Of a DNA stretch of 20,633 nucleotides, positions 13,405-20,633 are shown in pieces. The stretch is from contig DGLA01000010.1 of assembly GCA_002387205.1 (NCBI GenBank), positions 703,821 through 724,453 of the forward strand, written 5' to 3'. Position numbers and translations under genes: made by a program. This stretch comes from Stutzerimonas stutzeri. GTDB taxonomy: Bacteria > Pseudomonadota > Gammaproteobacteria > Pseudomonadales > Pseudomonadaceae. Each line of letters opens with the position of its first letter. Position 1 is the first letter of the stretch. Under the pieces are notes generated by a model that had not been told where the DNA came from, made no database searches, and worked only from the letters and a program-made list of their open reading frames with translations.

Positions 13405-14799
13405 ATGACGCGTATAGAAACCGACAGCCTGGGGCAGGTCGAAGTACCGGAGCAGGCTTACTGGGGTGCCCAGACGCAACGTTCGCTGAGCAATTTCGCA
13501 ATCGGTACCGAGCGCATGCCGATCGAGGTGCTGCATGCGCTGGCGCTGATCAAGAAGGCGGCAGCCAGGGTCAACAACCGCATCGGTGACCTGCCGCCCG
13601 ACGTCGCGCGACTGATCGAACAGGCCGCCGACGAGATCCTGCATGCCCAGCACGACGACCAGTTTCCGCTGGTGGTCTGGCAGACCGGTAGCGGCACGCA
13701 GAGCAACATGAACGTCAACGAGGTCATCGCCGGTCGCGCCAACGAGCTGGCCGGTGGCAAGCGTGGCGGCAAGTCTCCCGTGCATCCCAACGACCACGTC
13801 AATCGCGCGCAAAGCTCCAACGACTGCTTCCCCACAGCGATGCACATCGCCGCCGCCAAGGCGGTCCACGGTGAGCTGCTTCCGGCTTTGGCCGAGCTGT
13901 CCGGCGGGCTGGCCGAACTGGCCGCGCGGCACAACAAGCTGATCAAGACCGGGCGCACCCATATGATGGACGCCACGCCGATCACCTTCGGCCAGGAAAT
14001 GTCGGCATTCGTCGCTCAGCTCGACATCGCCGAGCGGACGATTCGCCAGTGCCTTCCGGCTGTTTATGAACTGGCGCAAGGCGGCACCGCAGTAGGTACC
14101 GGTTTGAACTCGCCACATGGCTTCGCCGAAGCGATCGCAGCCGAGCTGGCCGCCCTTTCCGGCCTGCCGTTCGTCTCGGCGCCGAACAAGTTCGCCGCCT
14201 TAGCCGGCCACGAGCCACTGGTCGCGCTCTCTGGCGCGCTGAAGACGCTGGCGGTCGCCTTGATGAAACTCGCCAATGACCTTCGTCTGCTCGGCTCAGG
14301 ACCTCGCGGAGGCTTCGCCGAAGTGCGATTGCCAGCCAACGAACCTGGCAGCTCGATCATGCCTGGCAAGGTCAACCCGACCCAGTGCGAAGCGCTGTCC
14401 ATGCTCGCCTGCCAGGTGATGGGCAACGACATGACCATCAGCTTCGCAGCGAGCCAGGGTCATCTGCAGCTCAACGTGTTCAAGCCGGTGATCATCCACA
14501 ACCTGCTCCAGTCGATTCGGCTTCTGTCCGACGGCTGTCGCAACTTCAATACCCACTGCATCGCCGGCCTCGAGCCCGACCCGGCACGCATGGCAGAACA
14601 TCTCGAGCGCGGCCTTATGCTGGTCACTGCGCTGAATCCGCATATCGGCTACGACCGAGCGGCCGAAATCGCCAAGAAGGCCTATGCGCAAGGCACCACC
14701 TTGCGAGAGGCAGCGCTGGAGCTTGGCTACCTGACCAGTGAAGAGTTCGATCAGTGGGTGCGGCCGGAAACGATGCTCGAGTCGGGACAGCGGGAGTAA
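13405..14799 (+). CDS. fumC: Class II fumarate hydratase
   Basis: FumC reversibly hydrates fumarate to L-malate in the TCA cycle. It is an iron-free homotetramer, useful under oxidative or iron stress when Fe-S fumarases fail. The 464-aa length is standard. Active-site pieces from three subunits are all present: SGTQSNMN (97-104), the substrate-entry HPND (127-130), TGRTHMMDATP (182-192) with the catalytic His186, and the superfamily signature GSSIMPGKVNPTQ (315-327) with the catalytic serine and Lys322/Asn324. AGGAG lies 7 nt before the ATG at 13405; an out-of-frame ATG at 13400 is ignored. Class II sequences also include aspartase, but TGRTHMMDA favours fumarase. Confidence 0.96.
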   Translation: MTRIETDSLGQVEVPEQAYWGAQTQRSLSNFAIGTERMPIEVLHALALIKKAAARVNNRIGDLPPDVARLIEQAADEILHAQHDDQFPLVVWQTGSGTQSNMNVNEVIAGRANELAGGKRGGKSPVHPNDHVNRAQSSNDCFPTAMHIAAAKAVHGELLPALAELSGGLAELAARHNKLIKTGRTHMMDATPITFGQEMSAFVAQLDIAERTIRQCLPAVYELAQGGTAVGTGLNSPHGFAEAIAAELAALSGLPFVSAPNKFAALAGHEPLVALSGALKTLAVALMKLANDLRLLGSGPRGGFAEVRLPANEPGSSIMPGKVNPTQCEALSMLACQVMGNDMTISFAASQGHLQLNVFKPVIIHNLLQSIRLLSDGCRNFNTHCIAGLEPDPARMAEHLERGLMLVTALNPHIGYDRAAEIAKKAYAQGTTLREAALELGYLTSEEFDQWVRPETMLESGQRE

Positions 14800-14852
14800 C
14801 GGACGCTGCTGATGATTTGGACGCCGGTCATTTGAGCGATCCTTCCTGGTTC

Positions 14853-14896
14853 GGCGAGCACGGCAGGCGCGGACCACCCCCGTGCCGGTGCTCGCC
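14853..14896. terminator. Long hairpin between convergent fumC and the fusion gene
   Basis: GGCGAGCAC-GGCA (14853-14865) pairs with TGCC-G-GTGCTCGCC (14883-14896): 13 bp with one bulged G (14887) and a 17-nt loop. It lies in the 198-bp gap between two converging genes. No T-run is adjacent, but its place and strength suggest a bidirectional terminator or 3'-end stabiliser. Confidence 0.5.
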
Positions 14897-14997
14897 AGTG
14901 TCGTCGGATTCCAGCCGCAGCCGTCGAATCGATGATCGCTCGACCTAGGTGAATGCGGCGCAAACACCAGTGACAGCAACTACAGCCAGGTTGATGT

Positions 14998-17118
14998 CTA
15001 CCTTTCGACCCGCCAGCGGTTCAGCCGCTCGGCCCAGGTGAGCATCCTCGGCGAGCGGTGCTGTTGCCGCCAGGCTTCGGCGACACGTCGCAGTGCTTCA
15101 CCCTGGGTCGGACTCAGCTGGACTGCGTCGCCCAGCTTGTGCAAGCCCACCTTGTATTTCATCGCCACAACGAACCCGGCCAGTGTTTCACTCGCCTGCT
15201 CGCCAACGATGGTGACTCCCAGAATGCGGTCGTGGTCGTGCTCGGTGAGCACCTTGACGAACCCCTGCTCGGCGCGTTCGGCAACTGCACCGGGAAGGGT
15301 CGCCAGGTCCAGTCGGGTAGTCTGGAACTCGAGCTTCAACGCCCCGGCTTCGTGTTCGGTCAGGCCCACCGTAGCCATCTCCGGCGAGGTATACACGGCC
15401 CGAGGCAGGACTCGATCGCTTACCACGAACCGCTTGAGCCCGCCGAACAGCGCGTTGACCGCTGCGTACCAGGCTTGGTGCTCCGCCACATGCGGAGCCC
15501 CGTACGGTCCGGCGACGCTACCCACCGCGTAGATATTCGGGTAACGCGTGGCCAGATACTCGTCCGCTTCCAGCGTACCATCATCGCCACAATGCAGCTT
15601 CAACTCGTCCAGCCCCAATCCTTCGACATCGGCGTATTGCCCGAGCATCAGCAACAACCGATCAAAGGGCAGCGATTGCTCTTCGCCCTCGCCTGCCCGG
15701 CAAATCAGCCGGTGCTCACTGCCGGTCGACTCGACCCGCTGCGCCGTCAGTCCAAGGCGCAGGTCGATGCCGGCGGCAATCAGTGCAGCGGTCAGCGCCT
15801 GGGCAGCTTCAGCATCTTCCTGGTCAAGCAGGCGCTCGTCGGGGCTGGCTACGGTGACCCTGGAACCCATGCGCTGAAAGAGCTGGGCGAACTCGCAGGC
15901 GCCTGCCCCGCCGCCGAGAATGAGCAGGCGGTCGGGCCGCTCGTGCAATTGCAGCAGCGTGTCGCAGGTCAGGGGCTCGACTGCGTCCAGACCGGGGATC
16001 GGCGGTAGCCACGGCCGGCTTCCAGTGGCAATGACGACCGCCCGGGTGGTCAGCGTGCGGCCTTCCACCTCGACCGTCCAGGGCGAGCTCAGCCGTGCTT
16101 CGCCTTCAACCACCTCGACGCCATGCCGCGTGCAATCGTCGACCGATGCGTGATGCCGGGCGGACTCGGTCAACTGGCGGACCTGCATCATCAATTCGCC
16201 AAACGCTTCGACGGGGCGCTGGCCGCCGTGCCTTGTATGAAGTTCGTTTGCCAGGCGTCGAAATGCCTTGGTTGGCACACCGCCCTCATGCATGGCAACG
16301 CCACCGAGGCGCTCGCGCTCAACCAGACACACCCGCGCCTTGTAGGTCGCCGCTATGCGCGCCGTCGCCAGCCCGCCCGCCCCGCCACCGATTACCACAA
16401 GGTTGTAATCGAAGCGCTTCGGCTTTCGCCAGCCGCGGTACACCTTGCGAGCCTTGTAATAGGTGAGGAGCCGCGTGGCGATGACGGGGAACACCGCCAG
16501 CAATACGAGCGTGCTGATGATGCTCGGCGACAGGATGTCGGACAGCGCGCGCACGGCGACCAGCTTCTCGCCCGCGTTAACATAGATGGCATTACCGGGC
16601 AGCATGCCGAGTTGGGTTGTCCACCAGAAGGTCCAGACCTTGATTCGCGTCAGACCCAACGCTGGGTTCAGCAGCACGAACGGTACGATGGGGATCAGTC
16701 GCAACGAGACGAGGTAGAAGGTGCCATCGCGCGTCAGCCCCTTGTTGATCCCGGCGATCTGCTTGCCGAATCGCTTCTGCACCCAGTCTCGCAGCATGAA
16801 TCGACTGATGAGCATGGCCACCAGTGCCCCCGCATTCGAGGCGAAGGATACGAGCAACGTCCCCTCTATCAGACCGAACAGCGCCCCGGCAAGCAAGGTC
16901 AGCACCACCGTACCGGGGAACGACAGCGCCGTAAGCGCCGCGTAAACAACGAAGAACACCCCAGCAGCCCACCATGGATGATCCTGGACTTTGGCCTTCA
17001 GGGCGCCGCTGTGGGCCTTGATGGATTCGAGGGTGAGGTACTCGCCGAGGTCGAAAGCGAAGAAACAGACCACTGCGACAATCAGCAGGGCCACGATGAT
17101 CCATCGGCTGGCTTTCAT
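14998..17118 (-). CDS. DedA/VTT membrane domain fused to a disulfide-reductase-type flavoprotein lacking both redox cysteines
   Basis: The 706-aa protein has two parts. Residues 1-230 are a TVP38/TMEM64 (VTT/DedA) membrane domain with SFPGTVVLTLLAGALFG (66-82), RLIPIVPF (140-147) and LGMLPGNAIYVNAG (170-183). Residues 237-706 are a pyridine-nucleotide-disulfide oxidoreductase fold: FAD motif GGGAGG (244-249), ATGSRP (364-369), NAD motif GGGAGACE (402-409), the HQAWYAAVNALFG segment (547-559) and a dimerisation domain from about 570. The fusion is known in related proteins with an intact cysteine pair. Here the segment LGGVAMHEGGVPTK (271-284) has Ala275 and Gly280 in place of the two cysteines. 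The FAD Asp of the YAxGD motif is Ser534, and the residue before Pro670 (often the catalytic His) is Ser669, while Glu674 is kept. The frame is otherwise intact and codon use normal. Disulfide reductase activity is therefore unlikely; an NAD(P)H-linked flavin reductase, sensor or non-enzymatic role is possible. Confidence 0.9.
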   Translation of the reverse strand: MKASRWIIVALLIVAVVCFFAFDLGEYLTLESIKAHSGALKAKVQDHPWWAAGVFFVVYAALTALSFPGTVVLTLLAGALFGLIEGTLLVSFASNAGALVAMLISRFMLRDWVQKRFGKQIAGINKGLTRDGTFYLVSLRLIPIVPFVLLNPALGLTRIKVWTFWWTTQLGMLPGNAIYVNAGEKLVAVRALSDILSPSIISTLVLLAVFPVIATRLLTYYKARKVYRGWRKPKRFDYNLVVIGGGAGGLATARIAATYKARVCLVERERLGGVAMHEGGVPTKAFRRLANELHTRHGGQRPVEAFGELMMQVRQLTESARHHASVDDCTRHGVEVVEGEARLSSPWTVEVEGRTLTTRAVVIATGSRPWLPPIPGLDAVEPLTCDTLLQLHERPDRLLILGGGAGACEFAQLFQRMGSRVTVASPDERLLDQEDAEAAQALTAALIAAGIDLRLGLTAQRVESTGSEHRLICRAGEGEEQSLPFDRLLLMLGQYADVEGLGLDELKLHCGDDGTLEADEYLATRYPNIYAVGSVAGPYGAPHVAEHQAWYAAVNALFGGLKRFVVSDRVLPRAVYTSPEMATVGLTEHEAGALKLEFQTTRLDLATLPGAVAERAEQGFVKVLTEHDHDRILGVTIVGEQASETLAGFVVAMKYKVGLHKLGDAVQLSPTQGEALRRVAEAWRQQHRSPRMLTWAERLNRWRVER

Positions 17119-17222
17119 CCGTGCACGGCCTTAATAAACCGTGAAACGGAACGGTAAGGGACGCGGGCAAGGCCGTCTGCGGGATTAAAGAAAGCGAAAA
17201 GCATCGGGATGGTGTTCTCCAT
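17115..17222 (-). CDS. Possible 35-aa leader ORF coupled to the fusion gene
   Basis: A short frame starts at the ATG on 17220-17222 with AGGA 5 nt upstream, encodes MENTIPMLFAFFNPADGLAR plus 15 more residues, and ends in ATGA overlapping the start codon of the fusion gene (stop 17115-17117, ATG 17116-17118). The arrangement would give translational coupling. No homologue is recognised. The larger frame reaching 17522 has atypical composition and no good start. It may be chance. Confidence 0.3.
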   Translation of the reverse strand: MENTIPMLFAFFNPADGLARVPYRSVSRFIKAVHG

Positions 17223-17579
17223 TAACGTCCTGTTGGAGCTTCGAGGCGCGCCGGCGTTCCAGCAGATAAGCAATATGGCCGGAACGGCTTGGGCCGATGA
17301 CCGCTTTACTTCGAACTTCGCAATCCCGCTCGCGTCAGCTCGACGTCCCGCGACTGTGTTGTCCCACCGTGTTGGAGGCACGATCCTCAAGGTGCGTAGA
17401 CTTGCCGATCGTTCAAAAGCCGTTGAGCCGCAGCTACAGATCCGCGCAGATTTCCAAGCTCCACGTACTTGACCGATAATCGGGCGCCCGGTGACGGGAC
17501 GTATCGTCGCTATATGAGTCAAAGTTCTTAGACGACGTCGTGCACGTTTCTCTCGCTACGCTACCGGGAGCTGATCCGC
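17119..17579. other. 461-bp divergent control region with several palindromes
   Basis: No convincing full gene lies here apart from the possible leader ORF at 17115-17222. Inverted repeats seen: ACCGT/ACGGT (17138-17142 and 17151-17155), the perfect palindrome CCGATAATCGG (17473-17483) overlapping CGGGCGCCCG (17481-17490), and ACGACGTCGT (17532-17541). The last three lie 40-107 bp before the kinase gene and are operator candidates. I could not assign a good promoter to either gene. Confidence 0.5.
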
Positions 17580-19871
17580 ATGATGCATACCACTTACAAC
17601 GTCTCTCTGGTCGTACTGTCGGTCATCATCGCGATAGCCGGCTCCTACACCGCCCTGGACCTCTCCAGCCGCACACGAGAGACCGAAGGCTGGCCTCGAC
17701 AGGCCTTCGTCGGCGCCGCTGCCCTCTGCATGGGCGGCAGCATCTGGGCCATGCACTTCGTAGGCATGCTGGCATTCGGCATGCCGGGCATGCAGGTCCG
17801 TTATGACCTGGCGTTGACGCTCGCATCCTTTGCGGTGCCTATCGCAGTTACCGCCATCAGCTTCTTTGCCGTAAGCAAGCGCGGCATTACGCCCCAAACG
17901 CTTGGCTTGGGTGGCCTTTTCATGGGACTGGGCATCGGTGCAATGCACTACATCGGCATGGCGGCAATGGTCGTAGATGCCGAGCTCAGTTACGCCACCG
18001 GTTGGGTGGTACTGTCGTTCATCATCGCAATCAGCGCCGCGACGGTAGCGTTGTGGCTATCAGGCCGAGGTACCAGCCTGTCAGGGCAGGCGCTGTCGGC
18101 TGCGGCAATGGGAGTCGCGATCTCCGGCATGCACTACGTGGCCATGATCGGCGCGCATTTCACGCCATTGGATGACGCCATGAGCGCCACGCATGACGGT
18201 GACCTGGATATGTTATCGCTGGCTGTTGCGATATCCGCGGCGACCTTCATCGTTCTGTTTTTTGGGCTGGTGGCCTCGATGTACGACAGGCGTCAGGCGC
18301 GTCGTAGCTGGCAGGAGGCTTCGGCCCTGCGCCTGAGCGAAGAGCGATTGCGCGAGTTGTACAGCAAGACGCCTCTGCCATTGCACTCCCTGGATCAGGA
18401 TGGGCGTCTCGAATCGGTAAGCGATGCGTGGCTATCACTGGTGGGCTACCGCCGTGAGGACGTGATCGGCAGGCCCCTCGTATGCTTCATGACCGAGGCA
18501 TCGTCTCGTCAGTTCCTCGAGCATGACTGGCCGTCGCTGCTCGAAACTAGCGAATGCCGAGACGCGGAGTACCGCTTGGTCGCCCGAGCCGGAACGTTCG
18601 TCGATGTGCTGGCCTCGAGCCGGGTGGAACGTACATCTACCGGGCCGCTTATCCTCGGCGGGCTCATCAACGTGACGGAACGCCGGCAGGCTGAAGCGGC
18701 CTTGCGGCAGGCGCAAAAGATGGAGGCGATGGGCAAGCTGACCGGCGGCATCGCCCATGACTTCAACAATCTCTTGGCCGTCATCGGTGGCAGCTTCGAA
18801 CTGTTGCGCAAACGGCTGCCGCCGTCAGATCCCCGTACCGAATCACTGATCGAAAATGGCTTGCAGGCGACTCGCCGAGGTGCGGGGCTTGTGCAACGTC
18901 TGTTGAGCTTCGCGCGTAAACAGGAGCTGCGACCAAGCGCCGTCGCACTGCCAGATCTGGTGATCGGGATGCGAGAGCTCTTGAAGCGCTCGGTGGAAAC
19001 CAACATCAGCATCGATCTGCGTTTTCCGCTAGATCTGCCACAGGCGTACGTCGATGCGAACCAGCTGGAGATGGTCCTGATCAACCTGGTCGTCAACGCC
19101 CGGGACGCCATGCCGGACGGCGGATCGATCTGCATCGAGGGACAGTCCCGAACAGCCGCCGAAGCAGGAAGAATCGATGCGCCCGGCTACGTCATTCTTA
19201 TCGTTCGAGACGACGGTATCGGTATGGAGCCGGAAGTTCTTGCCCGCGCTACCGATCCATTTTTTACAACCAAGGGCCCCGGCAATGGCACGGGGCTGGG
19301 TTTGTCGATGGCCCATGGCCTGGCCGAACAATCCGGGGGTCGTCTGCAGATCCACAGCCGCCCCGGCAAGGGCACCACAGTGGAAATCTGGCTACCCATC
19401 GCCACAGAGCGACAGGCCGAGCAAACGCCGGACCGTGTCGAATCTGGCCCCGGCCCTCAACTAACTGCCTCTGCCGAGCTATCGTTGTCGGTCCTGGTCG
19501 TGGATGACGATCCCCTGGTGTTGGACAATACGGCTTCGATGCTCGAGGATCTCGGCTGCCAGGTAACCGCGGTCAACAGTGCGGAAACGGCATTGGGTCT
19601 ACTTACCCAACGTGTTGCTTATGACATTCTGATAACGGACCACATGATGCCTGGCATGACCGGCGCTCAACTGGCGGACCGGCTGCGAAACGAGCGGCCA
19701 GAGCTGCCTGTCCTTGTGGTCAGCGGCTACGCCGATCTCGCCGACAGCCCACGTCAGCTTCAAGTCCTGGCCAAGCCGTTCACCCAACAGACCCTTCTGG
19801 ACGCCATTCAGCAATCGATAGGGCCTTCAGGCAAGGGCGCTGTTGTGGTGGACTTTCACCAGAAGCGATAG
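17580..19871 (+). CDS. MHYT-PAS hybrid sensor histidine kinase with receiver domain
   Basis: The 763-aa protein starts with an MHYT membrane sensor (about 8-235, seven helices) carrying all three motifs: MHF (58-60), MHY (122-124) and MHY (184-186). These were proposed to bind copper and sense oxygen, CO or NO. A PAS domain follows (about 255-368), then HisKA with His393 (GGIAHDFNNLL), and a complete ATPase domain: Asn506, DDGIGM (544-549), FFTTK (561-565), GTGLGL (570-575). A C-terminal receiver has acidic residues Asp642-644, phospho-acceptor Asp687, Ser715 and Lys732 (AKPF). All catalytic residues are intact, so it should autophosphorylate and pass phosphate to its own receiver. No response regulator or phosphotransfer protein is adjacent, so the output partner is elsewhere. 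GGGAG (17566-17570) places the start at 17580. Confidence 0.95.
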   Translation: MMHTTYNVSLVVLSVIIAIAGSYTALDLSSRTRETEGWPRQAFVGAAALCMGGSIWAMHFVGMLAFGMPGMQVRYDLALTLASFAVPIAVTAISFFAVSKRGITPQTLGLGGLFMGLGIGAMHYIGMAAMVVDAELSYATGWVVLSFIIAISAATVALWLSGRGTSLSGQALSAAAMGVAISGMHYVAMIGAHFTPLDDAMSATHDGDLDMLSLAVAISAATFIVLFFGLVASMYDRRQARRSWQEASALRLSEERLRELYSKTPLPLHSLDQDGRLESVSDAWLSLVGYRREDVIGRPLVCFMTEASSRQFLEHDWPSLLETSECRDAEYRLVARAGTFVDVLASSRVERTSTGPLILGGLINVTERRQAEAALRQAQKMEAMGKLTGGIAHDFNNLLAVIGGSFELLRKRLPPSDPRTESLIENGLQATRRGAGLVQRLLSFARKQELRPSAVALPDLVIGMRELLKRSVETNISIDLRFPLDLPQAYVDANQLEMVLINLVVNARDAMPDGGSICIEGQSRTAAEAGRIDAPGYVILIVRDDGIGMEPEVLARATDPFFTTKGPGNGTGLGLSMAHGLAEQSGGRLQIHSRPGKGTTVEIWLPIATERQAEQTPDRVESGPGPQLTASAELSLSVLVVDDDPLVLDNTASMLEDLGCQVTAVNSAETALGLLTQRVAYDILITDHMMPGMTGAQLADRLRNERPELPVLVVSGYADLADSPRQLQVLAKPFTQQTLLDAIQQSIGPSGKGAVVVDFHQKR

Positions 19872-20633
19872 TGAGAGCCGCCTATCGCGGCGGGTCCCGT
19901 TCCTACAGCGCAAGGTCTGGCTAACGTACGAACAGCTTCAAACCTTCCGAAGTAGGCTCTGCTCAGCCGTGACGCTTGCTGTAGAGGACCGACCGGGCAT
20001 AGGCACACTGCGGTCCACCTACCGGAAGTCGACGACTCGAGCACCTCACGCTGCGCGAAACATCCACTCAAACGGCAGCCCTTCGATTTGTTGCATGACG
20101 AATGCCGCGCATCGGACGCAGCCGTTCATTCATTCGAGCTGACCGGGATGCAAGGCATCTCCCCGCTCCGCCAGCCAGAGAATATGCCAGAGGCACGAAC
20201 AGCAATCGTCATTTAGGCATGATTGTTGACTAGGCGGCTGGGTAGGATCGGAACGAGGAAGAACGAGTACCTTGCCTCTCGTCGGTCTTTGGACTTAGAC
20301 GGTTAATGTGGAACCGCAGTTTGCTAGGCCGCGTTAAATAGGGTGACCTTATCGCACCACCGTAAGCCCTACCCTGCCCACTCTCCGTCACCAGCTGCCT
20401 TCCAGGCTTTCCGGTGCGGCAGCCAGGCCCCCCAACGACGTGGCTCCAACATCATCAATATGCTTGGCCATATGAGCTTGCCTGCTTTCATCCAGCAGCG
20501 TCCGCTTAGCGAGCCAAGCTATCACCGACAATGCTGTGCCAGTGCAGCAGCCGTACTTTTACCTCAACCGCCGTAGCGCCTTTACAGCCAACGGCAGCAT
20601 CGGAGCAGCCTGCCTCGGTTCAGGCTCAGTTCT
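19872..20633. other. 762-bp stretch without a recognisable gene
   Basis: Apart from the weak hairpin after the kinase stop, I see no gene here. Open frames are short, lack ribosome sites and have non-coding-like composition; the longest (20343-20576, 77 codons) reads as low-complexity Ser/Pro/Arg-rich sequence. No tRNA, insertion-sequence ends or long repeats are evident. Two short minus-strand frames (stops near 20050 and 20377) begin with ATG but are too small to call. The right edge may hold the upstream region of a gene outside the window. Confidence 0.5.
19877..19891 (+). terminator. Weak hairpin just after the kinase stop
   Basis: GCCGC (19877-19881) and GCGGC (19887-19891) form a 5-bp stem with loop CTATC, 5 bp after the stop codon. 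There is no T-run; it is a weak candidate. Confidence 0.2.

Noticed and set aside
12740..13501. Long frames merging bolA upstream (352 aa) or extending the DUF2059 protein (192 aa)
   Set aside because: bolA's conserved start is at 12739. The DUF2059 start at 13257 has a clear ribosome site and signal peptide.
16123..17157. Open frame of 344 codons opposite the membrane domain of the fusion protein
   Set aside because: Antisense shadow without domains.
17465..17500. TTGACC (17469-17474) as the -35 box of the kinase gene
   Set aside because: No acceptable -10 box lies 16-18 bp downstream.
20300..20345. Integron attC-like core (GTTAAAT near 20333)
   Set aside because: Only one 7-mer matches; no paired core site or folded attC structure nearby and no integrase.
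20343..20576. 77-codon frame in the right-hand gap
   Set aside because: Low-complexity composition, no ribosome site, no recognisable family.

Overview
The window looks like chromosomal DNA of a high-GC gammaproteobacterium, most likely Pseudomonas in the broad sense (P. stutzeri group or a near relative). This is inferred from the GC-rich codon use with long open antisense frames, the protein families, and two blocks whose order I recall from pseudomonads: LysR / itaconyl-CoA-hydratase-like / acyl-CoA dehydrogenase, and fumC / DUF2059 / bolA / thioredoxin-fold protein / ABC exporter. I see no phage, insertion sequence, CRISPR array, tRNA or rRNA. The gene content is mostly housekeeping and signalling.

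Layout. 1-1281 (minus): the start of an acyl-CoA dehydrogenase gene preceded by an itaconyl-CoA-hydratase-like gene, with a REP-like hairpin between them. 1282-1404: control region shared with a divergent LysR regulator (1405-2298, plus). 2371-5168 (plus): a DUF2254 membrane protein and an MFS transporter. 5171-5584 (minus): the ribosome-rescue hydrolase ArfB, ending 2 bp from the MFS stop. 5720-6769 (plus): a membrane-bound metal-dependent hydrolase. 6806-8758 (minus): a chemoreceptor with a large helical ligand-binding domain and a good FliA (sigma-28) promoter. 8933-12316 (minus): trhO, a DsbA/FrnE-like protein and an ABC exporter, the last two translationally overlapping. 12443-13257 (minus): a secreted DUF2059 protein and bolA. 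13405-14799 (plus): fumC. 14998-17118 (minus): a fusion of a DedA/VTT membrane domain to a disulfide-reductase-type flavoprotein. 17580-19871 (plus): an MHYT-PAS hybrid histidine kinase. 19872-20633: no convincing gene.

How the genes work together. The left end probably belongs to a C5-dicarboxylate (itaconate-type) CoA-ester catabolic locus under LysR control; the CoA transferase and lyase partners would lie outside the window. The trhO-dsbA-ABC set and the DUF2059-bolA pair look like two minus-strand transcription units separated by a hairpin terminator, and the trhO promoter lies just before that hairpin. The fusion protein and the MHYT kinase are divergent and share a 461-bp control region containing several palindromes.

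The most unusual observation is in the fusion protein. It keeps the overall fold signatures of the lipoamide-dehydrogenase / mercuric-reductase superfamily, but both redox-active cysteines are replaced (Ala275, Gly280). The Asp of the second FAD motif is Ser534, and the residue before the C-terminal Pro-Thr is Ser669. It therefore looks like a membrane-tethered flavoprotein that cannot do dithiol chemistry.
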